Shown: one piece after another, positions 45,130-53,281 of the stretch
How the letters are laid out: each line of letters opens with the position of its first letter
How positions within the stretch are numbered: the stretch's first letter is position 1
Virus record (IMG/VR): IMGVR_UViG_3300035180_000402
Coordinates: 1-64,000 of that record
Strand: one strand, 5' to 3'
Source of the DNA: a virus
Length of the DNA: 64,000 bases
Translations under genes and position numbers: made by a program
The notes under the pieces: generated by a model
What the model was told of the DNA's origin: nothing
The model's database searches: none
What the model saw: the letters and a program-made list of their open reading frames with translations, nothing else

Positions 45130-46342
45130 TACTTTATCCATAAAAATGGTAGATATTCCAGGTGTTCTTGAATATCATTCTTCGACGCATTCTTTCAATT
45201 ATTGTCCTGAAGTTATACAGACTGAAAGAATAAAATTTGAAGATAGAAATGAAATACAACAAGACTTCTCGAAAGAATATCTTAATAAACAAAAAGAAGA
45301 ATCAGATAAAGTACCAATTATAGGTACAGTAACCATTACTAATGAATGTAACATGGGATGTTCTTTTTGTTATGCTCATAAAAATGAGCAACTAGGAAAA
45401 ATAAATTTAGACTATCTTATACGATTAAAGGAAAAGCTTCCTAAAGAATGTTTTGATCATCTTATTTTATCTGGTGGTGAACCATTATTATATTTTGATA
45501 CGGTTAAGTCAGTAAGAAAGTTATACTCAAAGGTTGTAATATATACTAATGGTAGTCTTTTAACAGAAGATATTATTAAATGGTGTATAGATACAAAGAC
45601 ATGGTTATACATAACGTTAGATTTTGATATTCCAGATTTTATTGGTCATCACTCTAGTCCTGTAAGAGATTTACTAGAAAAGTACATTTATAAGTATCCT
45701 AAATTGTTAGATATAATATCTTTTGGGACAGTTCTTCCAATAGAAGAACTTATAAATTTGCCTAAGCTTAGGCAACAACAAAAACCTTTTGAGTCAGGTA
45801 TATGGAGACTATACAATTTTTTAGATCCAAAAGATAAAAATTATGTAGTTAGTTCTGAAGGTTTTGATCTTGAAATGAGTAATATAGAAACTGGTTCTAT
45901 TAGTCTTCAAGAATCAATATTTTTTAGATATTTGAACTATGTACAAACAGCTTCTACTAATGAATACAACTATAGTTGTTGTGGAAATTCATTAGCCCTA
46001 ACACCCAGTGGAAACTTAACTATCTGTAATGAGTTATCAAGTTTACCTGAGTCTCGTTTAAAAAATACAAAAGTATGGTCAATAGATTCATTAGATTTAG
46101 AAGAAGTTAAACAAGAACAATTAAGAGTAGGTAAATACGGTATTAAAAGTTTTTGTGGTTCATGTATTATGAAATATTTTTGTTCAGGATTGTGTTGGCA
46201 GAAAAAGGGTAATCTTAAACATCAATGTCAAATGGCACGCTTCGGAATAGCATATAGTATGTATTATAAGTTTAACTATTTGAATACTAATTCAATACTA
46301 AATCCGAATACAAAGTTATCAGAAATCTTAAGAGATAGGTAA
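45122..46342 (+). CDS. SPASM-type radical SAM enzyme, paralog A
   Basis: 406 residues. The core motif is C76, C80, C83 (NECNMGCSFCYAH), with SGGEPLL at 117-123. The C-terminal SPASM-type region has eight Cys at 286, 287, 302, 345, 348, 354, 358 and 369 (CGSCIMKYFCSGLCW), fitting two auxiliary [4Fe-4S] clusters. The first 65 residues precede the barrel and could hold the substrate. SPASM enzymes are mostly peptide or protein modifiers that form thioether or carbon-carbon links, or formylglycine. The gene overlaps the methylthiotransferase by 8 bases and is 7 bases from its paralog. The phage context is unusual. Confidence 0.85.
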   Translation: MIDTLSIKMVDIPGVLEYHSSTHSFNYCPEVIQTERIKFEDRNEIQQDFSKEYLNKQKEESDKVPIIGTVTITNECNMGCSFCYAHKNEQLGKINLDYLIRLKEKLPKECFDHLILSGGEPLLYFDTVKSVRKLYSKVVIYTNGSLLTEDIIKWCIDTKTWLYITLDFDIPDFIGHHSSPVRDLLEKYIYKYPKLLDIISFGTVLPIEELINLPKLRQQQKPFESGIWRLYNFLDPKDKNYVVSSEGFDLEMSNIETGSISLQESIFFRYLNYVQTASTNEYNYSCCGNSLALTPSGNLTICNELSSLPESRLKNTKVWSIDSLDLEEVKQEQLRVGKYGIKSFCGSCIMKYFCSGLCWQKKGNLKHQCQMARFGIAYSMYYKFNYLNTNSILNPNTKLSEILRDR

Positions 46343-46349
46343 TATATTT

Positions 46350-47618
46350 ATGTCTTCATCAAAAATTTTAGTAAATGCTATTGGTATAAAAGATAATTCT
46401 ACGGGATTTGCTATCTTATATGTTCCAGAATTTCATTTATTTTTAAAGTCTGAAATACGTCAAAATAAACCTGTAGAATTTTATACTAATTATTCAATGC
46501 CTGTACTTTGTACTCATCAAAATGAGATATATGAAGAGTACAATAAACTAGAAACTCAGGCAGTAAATAAAATTCCTAACATAGGTTATGTAATAGTTAA
46601 TAATGTCTGTAATATGAATTGTACCTTTTGTTATGCTGCGGCTAATACTAATCATAAAAGAGTAGACATTTCTGATCTAGAGCACCTGTCTAAGATATTG
46701 CCCAAAAATTCGTTTAGAAAAGTAATTATTTCTGGAGGAGAACCTTTATTAGACTTTGATCTTGTAAAACAAATAAGAACATTTTTTGATGAAATGACTA
46801 TAAACTCTAATGGAATGCTTCTTACAGAAGATATAGCTAATTGGTTAGTAGAAACAAAGACAAAAATGTATATCGCCTTAGATTATGAGATTAAAGATTT
46901 TGAAGGACATGACTTTAATGCTAAAGCGCATGTAGAAAGTATAATCGCTAAAGTTCCAGAAGTTCTTCCATTTATAGAAGTCGCTGTAACTTACCCTAGT
47001 GATAAACTAGATGAGTTAAAAGATATTAGAACTCAAAATCTTCCATTTGAAAAAGAACTGACCCACGATTTTAATTACATTAAAGGAAAGGATCCTTTAG
47101 TTTTAACTAAATCTATATTTGAAAAAGAAATAGAAAGAATAGAAAGAGATGAAATTTCATTACAAGAATCTATCTTTCATAAACCTCTTAAATATATACG
47201 AAATACTTATAACTGGAGACTTAATATAGAGTCATGCTCTCCAGCCGTACATTTAAATCATCTTGGAGATTTACATCTATGTCAGGTTAGAGCCTCCAAT
47301 ACAAATAGACCTGAAGAGTATGAGAAAGATGTTATCTGTAAAGCTAAAGATTTTAATTTAGACATATATAGACAAAGATCCAACAAAGATAAAAAGATTG
47401 GAGTTTGCACAATAGATAAAAATTGTAACTGTAGATGGTTTTGTGGAAATATATGTTGGGCTAATATAAAACATAATAAACATAATTGTGAAGTTCTTAA
47501 ATACTCGTTATTCTATTCTATGTATTTAGTTCATAATTATCTTTCTATGGAAGGTTTTAGTTTATTAAATTTAGATAGATTTTTCAATTCAAAACTAAAA
47601 GGATTGAACTATGTCTGA
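46350..47618 (+). CDS. SPASM-type radical SAM enzyme, paralog B
   Basis: 422 residues, clearly related to the upstream gene: same layout, the same ISLQESIF stretch and the same final Cys series. The core Cys are C87, C91, C94 (NVCNMNCTFCYAA), with SGGEPLL at 128-134. Auxiliary Cys lie at 296, 311, 330, 353, 359, 361, 365, 369 and 380. The first 75 residues are different from those of paralog A, which suggests two different substrates or sites. The end overlaps the start of the 1191-residue adhesin by 8 bases, so enzyme and adhesin are made from one message. Confidence 0.85.
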   Translation: MSSSKILVNAIGIKDNSTGFAILYVPEFHLFLKSEIRQNKPVEFYTNYSMPVLCTHQNEIYEEYNKLETQAVNKIPNIGYVIVNNVCNMNCTFCYAAANTNHKRVDISDLEHLSKILPKNSFRKVIISGGEPLLDFDLVKQIRTFFDEMTINSNGMLLTEDIANWLVETKTKMYIALDYEIKDFEGHDFNAKAHVESIIAKVPEVLPFIEVAVTYPSDKLDELKDIRTQNLPFEKELTHDFNYIKGKDPLVLTKSIFEKEIERIERDEISLQESIFHKPLKYIRNTYNWRLNIESCSPAVHLNHLGDLHLCQVRASNTNRPEEYEKDVICKAKDFNLDIYRQRSNKDKKIGVCTIDKNCNCRWFCGNICWANIKHNKHNCEVLKYSLFYSMYLVHNYLSMEGFSLLNLDRFFNSKLKGLNYV

Positions 47619-50600
47619 TATTCGTCCTGTACTAAGTATTTTAGAAAAACCTGAAACCTTAAATAAAAGTAAGCAATGTTCTTTTACCTTTAAGTCATCT
47701 AAACCTTTGAAATATGTCTGGTGTGTTTTGGATAATAATCCAAGTTTTAAACTATATCCATCAAAAGATTATCCAGAAGGTGATATTGCTATTTTATCTT
47801 TAACCTATGATGATTCTGATGATAGAGTTAAACACGAGCTAACAGTTCAAGCAGTAGATACAGATGATAATCTTGAGATATATAAAAATGTAATAGTTTG
47901 GACTAATGTTTTTATACCTATACAGTCTACATTAGTAGAACATCCTTCTGATCCAGATTTAGACTTAGCAAGTTATTTTCTAATTACTACAAATAAAACT
48001 GTATTGGGAGTAAGATATTCCTTAAATAATAATCCTTATGTTTTTGTCAAACCTTCAGATAGAGTTTCTGATAACAAGACAGTAGATATTTCATTATATG
48101 ATCTTTCTGATAGATCATATACGATAAGATATAAAGCTGTAGATGAATTTGGATTCGAAGAATTAACTGAACATGAATTTACTTGGAATAAAGTAGTACG
48201 TCCTATTACTACAATAGTAAATATATCTGAAACAAACGATCCAAAAGTAATAGAGTTATCTGTAAATAAACAAGTTGCATATATTGAAAGTTATCATTAT
48301 TACGGTGAAGATAAAGAATCTTTTAGCGAAATTTGTTCAGAAGTAAACTCCTCTGGACAAGAAAGATTCTACTTTAGAATACCACAACCTTTTGAAGGTA
48401 AAAATGAAGTACAATTTACAGCTGTAGATACTAAAGGTTACAGAGAATTAGAACCCGTTGTTTATACTTGGTATGAAGATAAAACAGTTTTATATTCTAC
48501 CTTTATTGAGACACCAGCAAAAGTATCACAGATTACAGATTCTAAATTTACTATTGTAACTAATAAACCAGTCGATCATATAGAATATACTTTAGACGAT
48601 CAACCGGAGAATAAAATATACCCTTGGCCTGAAGATGTAACTAATAAAACGTTCAAGATAACATTTACATCTATGCAAGAAGGGTTTCATAATCTATCTA
48701 TAAGAGCAGTAGATGGGTCTGGATATTTGGAGGATGAGGCACGTGTTTATTCATGGAAAGTAGAAGATCCACCAGTTTCAAATATAATAAAGTACCCAAT
48801 TAGTCCTAGTACAGAATCAACTGCTACCTTTAAAATTGTTGCTAACAAACCATTGAGTCATGCATTATACTCGTTGAACGGATCGTCTTGGAAAGTATTT
48901 AATATAGATCCTAATGACTCAACTAAGACAAGTGCAAGTATAACAATATCTAATTTAAAAAATGGCGATTATACTATACAGATAAAAGCAGTAGATTTAT
49001 TTGGAGCTGTGGAGAGAGAATCAACTGAAAAATCTTGGAGTGTAGAAGGTATTGAAGTTGTTTATCCAAATGTAGGATATGGTTCATCTAAAACAATCTT
49101 ACCAGATGGAGTTACAGAAGCATTTAGATTTCACCCATCTCCAGGTGTATATTTTCCAGAGAGCTTACTTGAGTTACCATCTGTTAGATCAATAATATAT
49201 CCAGATACATTTATTGTAACATTTCCCGAAAAGTTTTCTAATCAAACTTCAGGAGTATTTACATTTTCATCTACTAGAATTGGAGCAACCTACCAGATTA
49301 GTTTAGATGGTTCTGAGTGGAAAGATGTAGGTAATCTATATAAATTTAATGATCTAGTTTTAGGCTCTCATTTACTTAAAGTTAGATCTATAGATAGAGC
49401 TGGGAATATTGATCCATCACCAGCAGAGTATTCTTGGAGTATAGACACTAAAAAACCAGTTTCTACCTTTGTAGAAACTCCACCTAATATATCTATCTCA
49501 CAGGAAGCATCTATAAGAATAGAGGTAGATAAACCAGTTCAGTACGAGTTGTACTCTTTAGATAATTCTATATGGTTAAAGTCTTATCCTTTAGAGTCAG
49601 ATCCAGATAATAGAACGATATTAGTAGAATTATATAATCTAAATTCTGGACCGCATAATTTTAGAGTAAAGGCTTGTGATATATATGGTAATATAGAAGT
49701 ACCAGAAAAGTATTATAACTGGTTTGTAAATACAGATAGGACTCCACCTGATACTATTATAACTACTATAATTCCTGAATATACTAATAAAGTTAACTGG
49801 GATATAGACTTTATGTCACCTAAACTTGGTTGCACTTTTGAAGTAGCTTTAGACGTAACATTATCTAATACAGATATACGATATGGTGAATGGGTGTCTG
49901 CGAAAAGTCCTTATATTCTTTCTGATTTAGCTGATGGACATTATGTGATAAAGGTTAGAGCGATTGATCTATTTGGAGATATAGATGTTACACCTGCTCA
50001 ATTAGCTTGGAATATAGATACAGTTCCACCAAAATTATTTTTTGTTACAAAGCCGACAGGACCAAATGGAACATTTGAAGTTGTCTCAAATAAAACAAAT
50101 TGCAGCTATCATTTTATTTATAATGATAGTGATACAGAAAACGTAGTATACAGTCCTATCATACCATATAGCAATTTACCTGAAGGAGTTAATATTGTAA
50201 AAATTTATGCTAAAGATATGGCAGGAAATTCTGGAGATGTTATTTCTTATACTTGGACTATTGATTCAGTAACACCTAATACCTTTATTGATACTTATCC
50301 AATAGATAATAGCTCAAGTGGGCAGTTTACTTATCACGCAGATAAACCTAATTGTGTCTTTGAAGTTACTTTGGACTCAGTTACAAGTTTTAAAGAAAGT
50401 CCTTTTACTTTCACTAATTTATCTTCAGGTTTTCATACCTTTTCAGTTAGAGCAAAGGACTTAAATGGAAATTTTGATGTTAATCCCAAAACATATACTT
50501 GGGAAGTAAAGATTTTAAGTACGATAACTGTTACAGTTTTTAATGCAATTAATGCTAAAGCTATCTCAGGTGCACTTGTATCTATAGACACTGGAGAATC

Positions 50601-51186
50601 TAGTAATACAAATACTTCTGGTGAAGCTAAGTTTACTAGTATAAAGGCAGGACTTAGAACAGTCACAATCGCTAAAGATCAATTTGTTACAGAAACCGTA
50701 ACAGTTACTTTAACTGAAGCTGCGATAGCAATAACTGTTTTATTATCGCCCTCTCTATGGGATGGTGCCTATCGTGCTGTATTACGTTGGGGTTACAAAC
50801 CTTCTGACTTAGATATCCATATGTATGTACCATCAGGATCAACTTACATAGACCGTAACTGGGCTAATAAAGGAAGTGAAATTTCCACACCATCTGGATG
50901 GCTAGACATAGATGATACTGATGGTTATGGTCCAGAAACTGTTACTGCTAAAACTCCAAATATAGGTATTTATCAAATATGGGTGTACAATTATTCTCAA
51001 ACACCAGATATAACATCTTCAAATGCTGAAGTTAGTATATACTCAGACCAAGGAAAACAGCGTACTTATAAAGTACCTTTAAACTTAGGTACAGGATATA
51101 AAGCTTGGCATGTATGTGATATCGACTGTGTAAACAAAATTATAACTGATGTAAATTTATTAAGAACAAATCTACCAAATATATAG
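47611..51186 (+). CDS. Giant Ig-repeat adhesin with regulatory-like and YfaP-like C-terminal domains
   Basis: 1191 residues. Residues 1 to about 970 are some ten Ig-like units with a Y.LD...W, L..G.H...VRA.D..GN, Y.W.ID pattern, the same type as in the protein at 16639. Residues about 970-1045 look like a carboxypeptidase-regulatory/CNA-B-like beta domain (ISGALVSIDTGESSNTNTSG). The last about 140 residues match YfaP/DUF2135-type domains (YRAVLRWGYKPSDLDIHMYV, WLDIDDTDGYGPETVT). Such chains are extracellular fibres. The start lies within the end of the upstream SPASM gene, so translation is coupled. It is a possible enzyme target. Confidence 0.7.
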   Translation: MSDIRPVLSILEKPETLNKSKQCSFTFKSSKPLKYVWCVLDNNPSFKLYPSKDYPEGDIAILSLTYDDSDDRVKHELTVQAVDTDDNLEIYKNVIVWTNVFIPIQSTLVEHPSDPDLDLASYFLITTNKTVLGVRYSLNNNPYVFVKPSDRVSDNKTVDISLYDLSDRSYTIRYKAVDEFGFEELTEHEFTWNKVVRPITTIVNISETNDPKVIELSVNKQVAYIESYHYYGEDKESFSEICSEVNSSGQERFYFRIPQPFEGKNEVQFTAVDTKGYRELEPVVYTWYEDKTVLYSTFIETPAKVSQITDSKFTIVTNKPVDHIEYTLDDQPENKIYPWPEDVTNKTFKITFTSMQEGFHNLSIRAVDGSGYLEDEARVYSWKVEDPPVSNIIKYPISPSTESTATFKIVANKPLSHALYSLNGSSWKVFNIDPNDSTKTSASITISNLKNGDYTIQIKAVDLFGAVERESTEKSWSVEGIEVVYPNVGYGSSKTILPDGVTEAFRFHPSPGVYFPESLLELPSVRSIIYPDTFIVTFPEKFSNQTSGVFTFSSTRIGATYQISLDGSEWKDVGNLYKFNDLVLGSHLLKVRSIDRAGNIDPSPAEYSWSIDTKKPVSTFVETPPNISISQEASIRIEVDKPVQYELYSLDNSIWLKSYPLESDPDNRTILVELYNLNSGPHNFRVKACDIYGNIEVPEKYYNWFVNTDRTPPDTIITTIIPEYTNKVNWDIDFMSPKLGCTFEVALDVTLSNTDIRYGEWVSAKSPYILSDLADGHYVIKVRAIDLFGDIDVTPAQLAWNIDTVPPKLFFVTKPTGPNGTFEVVSNKTNCSYHFIYNDSDTENVVYSPIIPYSNLPEGVNIVKIYAKDMAGNSGDVISYTWTIDSVTPNTFIDTYPIDNSSSGQFTYHADKPNCVFEVTLDSVTSFKESPFTFTNLSSGFHTFSVRAKDLNGNFDVNPKTYTWEVKILSTITVTVFNAINAKAISGALVSIDTGESSNTNTSGEAKFTSIKAGLRTVTIAKDQFVTETVTVTLTEAAIAITVLLSPSLWDGAYRAVLRWGYKPSDLDIHMYVPSGSTYIDRNWANKGSEISTPSGWLDIDDTDGYGPETVTAKTPNIGIYQIWVYNYSQTPDITSSNAEVSIYSDQGKQRTYKVPLNLGTGYKAWHVCDIDCVNKIITDVNLLRTNLPNI

Positions 51187-51206
51187 TAGTATAATACGAG
51201 GACTTT

Positions 51207-51425
51207 ATGACAACTATTTTAGATCCTTATTACACTTTATTAAGTCAATATTACAATAATTATGATCTATTCATATCTAAGTGTAAAGATAGTGGTTTAA
51301 CAGTCTTAACCATAGTAGAGTTTAAAGATAAAATAAATACTTTATTTCCTAAAACTAGTAACGTTCATAGAACACCTGTTACTCGTTCTCCACGAAGTTG
51401 CTGTGGAGGTGGAGCATCTCGTTGA
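51207..51425 (+). CDS. Small protein with CC-GGG tail, candidate modified peptide
   Basis: 72 residues, ACGAGGAC site. A Tyr/Leu-rich helical N-terminal part (TILDPYYTLLSQYYNNYDLF) is followed by a charged middle and a short basic tail, TRSPRSCCGGGASR, with C65 and C66. Layout (a soluble helical 'leader' then a short Cys/Gly-rich end) resembles precursors of ribosomally made, post-translationally modified peptides. The tail resembles the end of the Cys-rich fibre (CNCCKGAGPV). It lies 20 bases after the adhesin and close to four radical-SAM genes. A small virion or chaperone protein is an alternative. Confidence 0.55.
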   Translation: MTTILDPYYTLLSQYYNNYDLFISKCKDSGLTVLTIVEFKDKINTLFPKTSNVHRTPVTRSPRSCCGGGASR

Positions 51426-51431
51426 ACTATG

Positions 51432-51443
51432 TAATTTATTATG
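51432..51443 (+). promoter_or_regulatory. Candidate promoter motif TAATTTATTATG
   Basis: The motif starts seven bases past the stop of the 72-residue gene and lies about 32 bases before the holin-like start. It matches the site at 3245 over its first nine bases (TAATTTATN), and the two share the longer string TATGTAATTTAT. Confidence 0.35.
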
Positions 51444-51474
51444 TAGTTAATATATTAACAAAAGGAGAATGGAA

Positions 51475-51852
51475 ATGGAAGACAATACTACTAAAACTGA
51501 AGAAAACGTAACTGCAAGTGAGGAAAAGCCAAGTGAGGAAAAGAAGAAACAACCATTTATTAACCATAATACTTTTGCATTAGCTTTTGTTATTATAACG
51601 GTAGTATATATTACACTAGTGTTTAAGTATTTTAATCCTACTACTGGTCCTGAGTACGGAACTGCACTTAGGATAAGTGCAAGTTCTATGCAGTCTACAG
51701 CTTTATGGTTTATCTCTGCATTAGGTTTTGTGATTACTCTAAATGGTCTTAAATTCGATGTTTATAAAGAAATAGTAGATGAGCATAATATAGCATTAGC
51801 TCTTTTAGTTGGTTTTGCATGGTTAGCTCTTGCTTTAGTTATAGCACTATAA
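51475..51852 (+). CDS. Three-segment membrane protein, candidate holin
   Basis: 125 residues from ATG 51475 (AAAGGAG seven bases before; an earlier ATG at 51469 is too close to the site). A charged Glu/Lys-rich N-terminus of 30 residues is followed by three hydrophobic segments, about 33-50 (FALAFVIITVVYITLVF), 74-90 and 105-125. It is directly upstream of a secreted peptidase-like gene. Three membrane segments and this pairing fit a class I holin, but N-terminal charge and lack of family match leave other membrane roles open. Confidence 0.5.
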   Translation: MEDNTTKTEENVTASEEKPSEEKKKQPFINHNTFALAFVIITVVYITLVFKYFNPTTGPEYGTALRISASSMQSTALWFISALGFVITLNGLKFDVYKEIVDEHNIALALLVGFAWLALALVIAL

Positions 51853-51864
51853 TTGGAATTAAAG

Positions 51865-52515
51865 ATGAAGAAGTTAATCTTGTTAATTTTAACTTTCTTG
51901 TTTTTATTTTCAGTACCTAACGTAGTATTTTCTGGACCTTATGATCTAGAGGTCTTAAAGAAAGCAGAATCTTACTTATATGTAAGAGAGCTTAATCCTA
52001 TTAATGGTAATAGAAGTCCAGAGATAGATATGTGGCTTAAGTATGTAGGGCTACCACCTGGATTATCTTATTGTGTTACTTTCAATGTCTATTGTGTTGG
52101 TAGTGTCTATGAAGCACATGGCAAAAGAAATCCTTTACCAAAAATTGGAAGAGTATCAACATTGCTAAAAATAGTAAAAAAAGATAAGTATGCTTTTACT
52201 GTAGTACCTGCAAAAGATGTAGAATATGGTTCGTATATTCTAAAACCTGGGATGATAGCTATTTGGTCTAACAATAAAAAATTAGATGGTTCTGGTTTAG
52301 ATAAGTATGATTGGGCCGGTCATGCAGAGTTTGTAACAAGTCCGCTGGTTAAATCTAAATTTGGTTCTATTGGGGCTAACACTATAGGTGTAGATGACAT
52401 ACGTTCACAAAGAGAGCAAGCTAAGACTGGACCTGTAGGTGGAGTTTATAGAAAAAGTAGAAACATAAGTAAACTTAAATCTTTTAATACAGAAGCATTT
52501 ATTAAAATAAATTAA
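51865..52515 (+). CDS. Secreted CHAP/NlpC-like cysteine peptidase, probable endolysin
   Basis: 216 residues from ATG 51865; a TTG at 51853 in the same frame is an unlikely start. Residues 1-23 are a classic signal peptide (MKKLILLILTFLFLFSVPNV) with a likely cut after VVFS. The mature part has LSYCVTFNVYCVG with the candidate nucleophile Cys, then PGMIAIWSNN and a WAGHAEFV segment with the candidate His, the order of CHAP-like amidases or endopeptidases. Sec export would bring it to the periplasm. Neighbouring holin-like gene and spanins elsewhere support lysis; an entry or host-surface role is possible. Confidence 0.55.
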   Translation: MKKLILLILTFLFLFSVPNVVFSGPYDLEVLKKAESYLYVRELNPINGNRSPEIDMWLKYVGLPPGLSYCVTFNVYCVGSVYEAHGKRNPLPKIGRVSTLLKIVKKDKYAFTVVPAKDVEYGSYILKPGMIAIWSNNKKLDGSGLDKYDWAGHAEFVTSPLVKSKFGSIGANTIGVDDIRSQREQAKTGPVGGVYRKSRNISKLKSFNTEAFIKIN

Positions 52516-52530
52516 CATAAGAGGTGTATG

Positions 52531-52959
52531 ATGCCCGAAGCAAGTAGAATTTTTATATCTGGACCAATGATGTTCCAAGTAGACCAATATCTTATGACTC
52601 GGTATAAACTAGATCCAGTAGCTGCATCTACTACTCAAAGTTTTAGATTAGATTTAACTAGTACAAAAGGCGTTTTAATTTCTGTTAAAGTTCAGTGTTT
52701 ATCTACTTCTTATGATGTTTATATCATGCCTTTTGAAAATGTAGACATAGATTCTTTAATGACAATTTATAGAAAAACTGACATAAATAAACTATTAGAA
52801 GATACAAATTTATCTTCATTTTGGGCTAAGTTTAATCCTTTTCATTCACAGAAGTATGGAGAATTAGATACAGATAAGTGTCTATACTTTAAGATTGAAA
52901 ATAAAGCTGAAGATACTGGAGATATTTATGTAGAACTTATTTATAGAGTAGCATTATAA
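52531..52959 (+). CDS. Unknown protein
   Basis: 142 residues from ATG 52531; an ATG at 52528 directly before it is also possible (GAGGTG precedes both). Beta-rich N-terminal half (SFRLDLTSTKGVLISVKVQC), then a helical turn and a last strand (GDIYVELIYRV). It is probably a small virion or assembly protein, as its neighbours are late genes. The stop TAA joins the next start (TAAATG). No family recognised. Confidence 0.5.
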   Translation: MPEASRIFISGPMMFQVDQYLMTRYKLDPVAASTTQSFRLDLTSTKGVLISVKVQCLSTSYDVYIMPFENVDIDSLMTIYRKTDINKLLEDTNLSSFWAKFNPFHSQKYGELDTDKCLYFKIENKAEDTGDIYVELIYRVAL

Positions 52960-53271
52960 ATGACTTCTTCTTGTTCAATAATACTTTTATTTGTTAAACA
53001 GGTTTTTGAAGTATATGCTATTACTTTGATTTTAGCTAGTAGTTCTATCTTAGAACCTTTTAGATATGTTATTATAAAAAGATACCCAGGTCTTTACAGT
53101 CCGTTAAACTCATGGATAAAAGCTCCATTAGTTTATGAAAAACACTTTATCGAGTGTAGGATGTGTATGGGATTCTGGGTATCTTTGTTTAGTTGTATTT
53201 ATTATAACAATCTAAGCTATTTTGTAGTTGTTTTTGGTATAAGCTATTTTATTTGTACTCAAGAAAGGTAG
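52960..53271 (+). CDS. DUF1360-like small membrane protein
   Basis: 103 residues. Hydrophobic segments at about 6-28 and 72-98 flank an amphipathic loop. The motif ECRMCMGFWVSL (Cys-x2-Cys followed by GFW) is typical of the DUF1360 family, small membrane proteins found in many phages and bacteria with no established function. The start follows the previous stop without a gap. It may act at the membrane late in infection. Confidence 0.6.
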   Translation: MTSSCSIILLFVKQVFEVYAITLILASSSILEPFRYVIIKRYPGLYSPLNSWIKAPLVYEKHFIECRMCMGFWVSLFSCIYYNNLSYFVVVFGISYFICTQER

Positions 53272-53281
53272 GTAGACAAAG

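Noticed and set aside
42669-47618. Reading the radical-SAM genes as QueE, NrdG or other nucleotide enzymes common in phages
   Set aside because: Spacing and extra Cys clusters fit SPASM and methylthiotransferase families. There are no other queuosine-pathway genes nearby, and no glycyl-radical partner is present.
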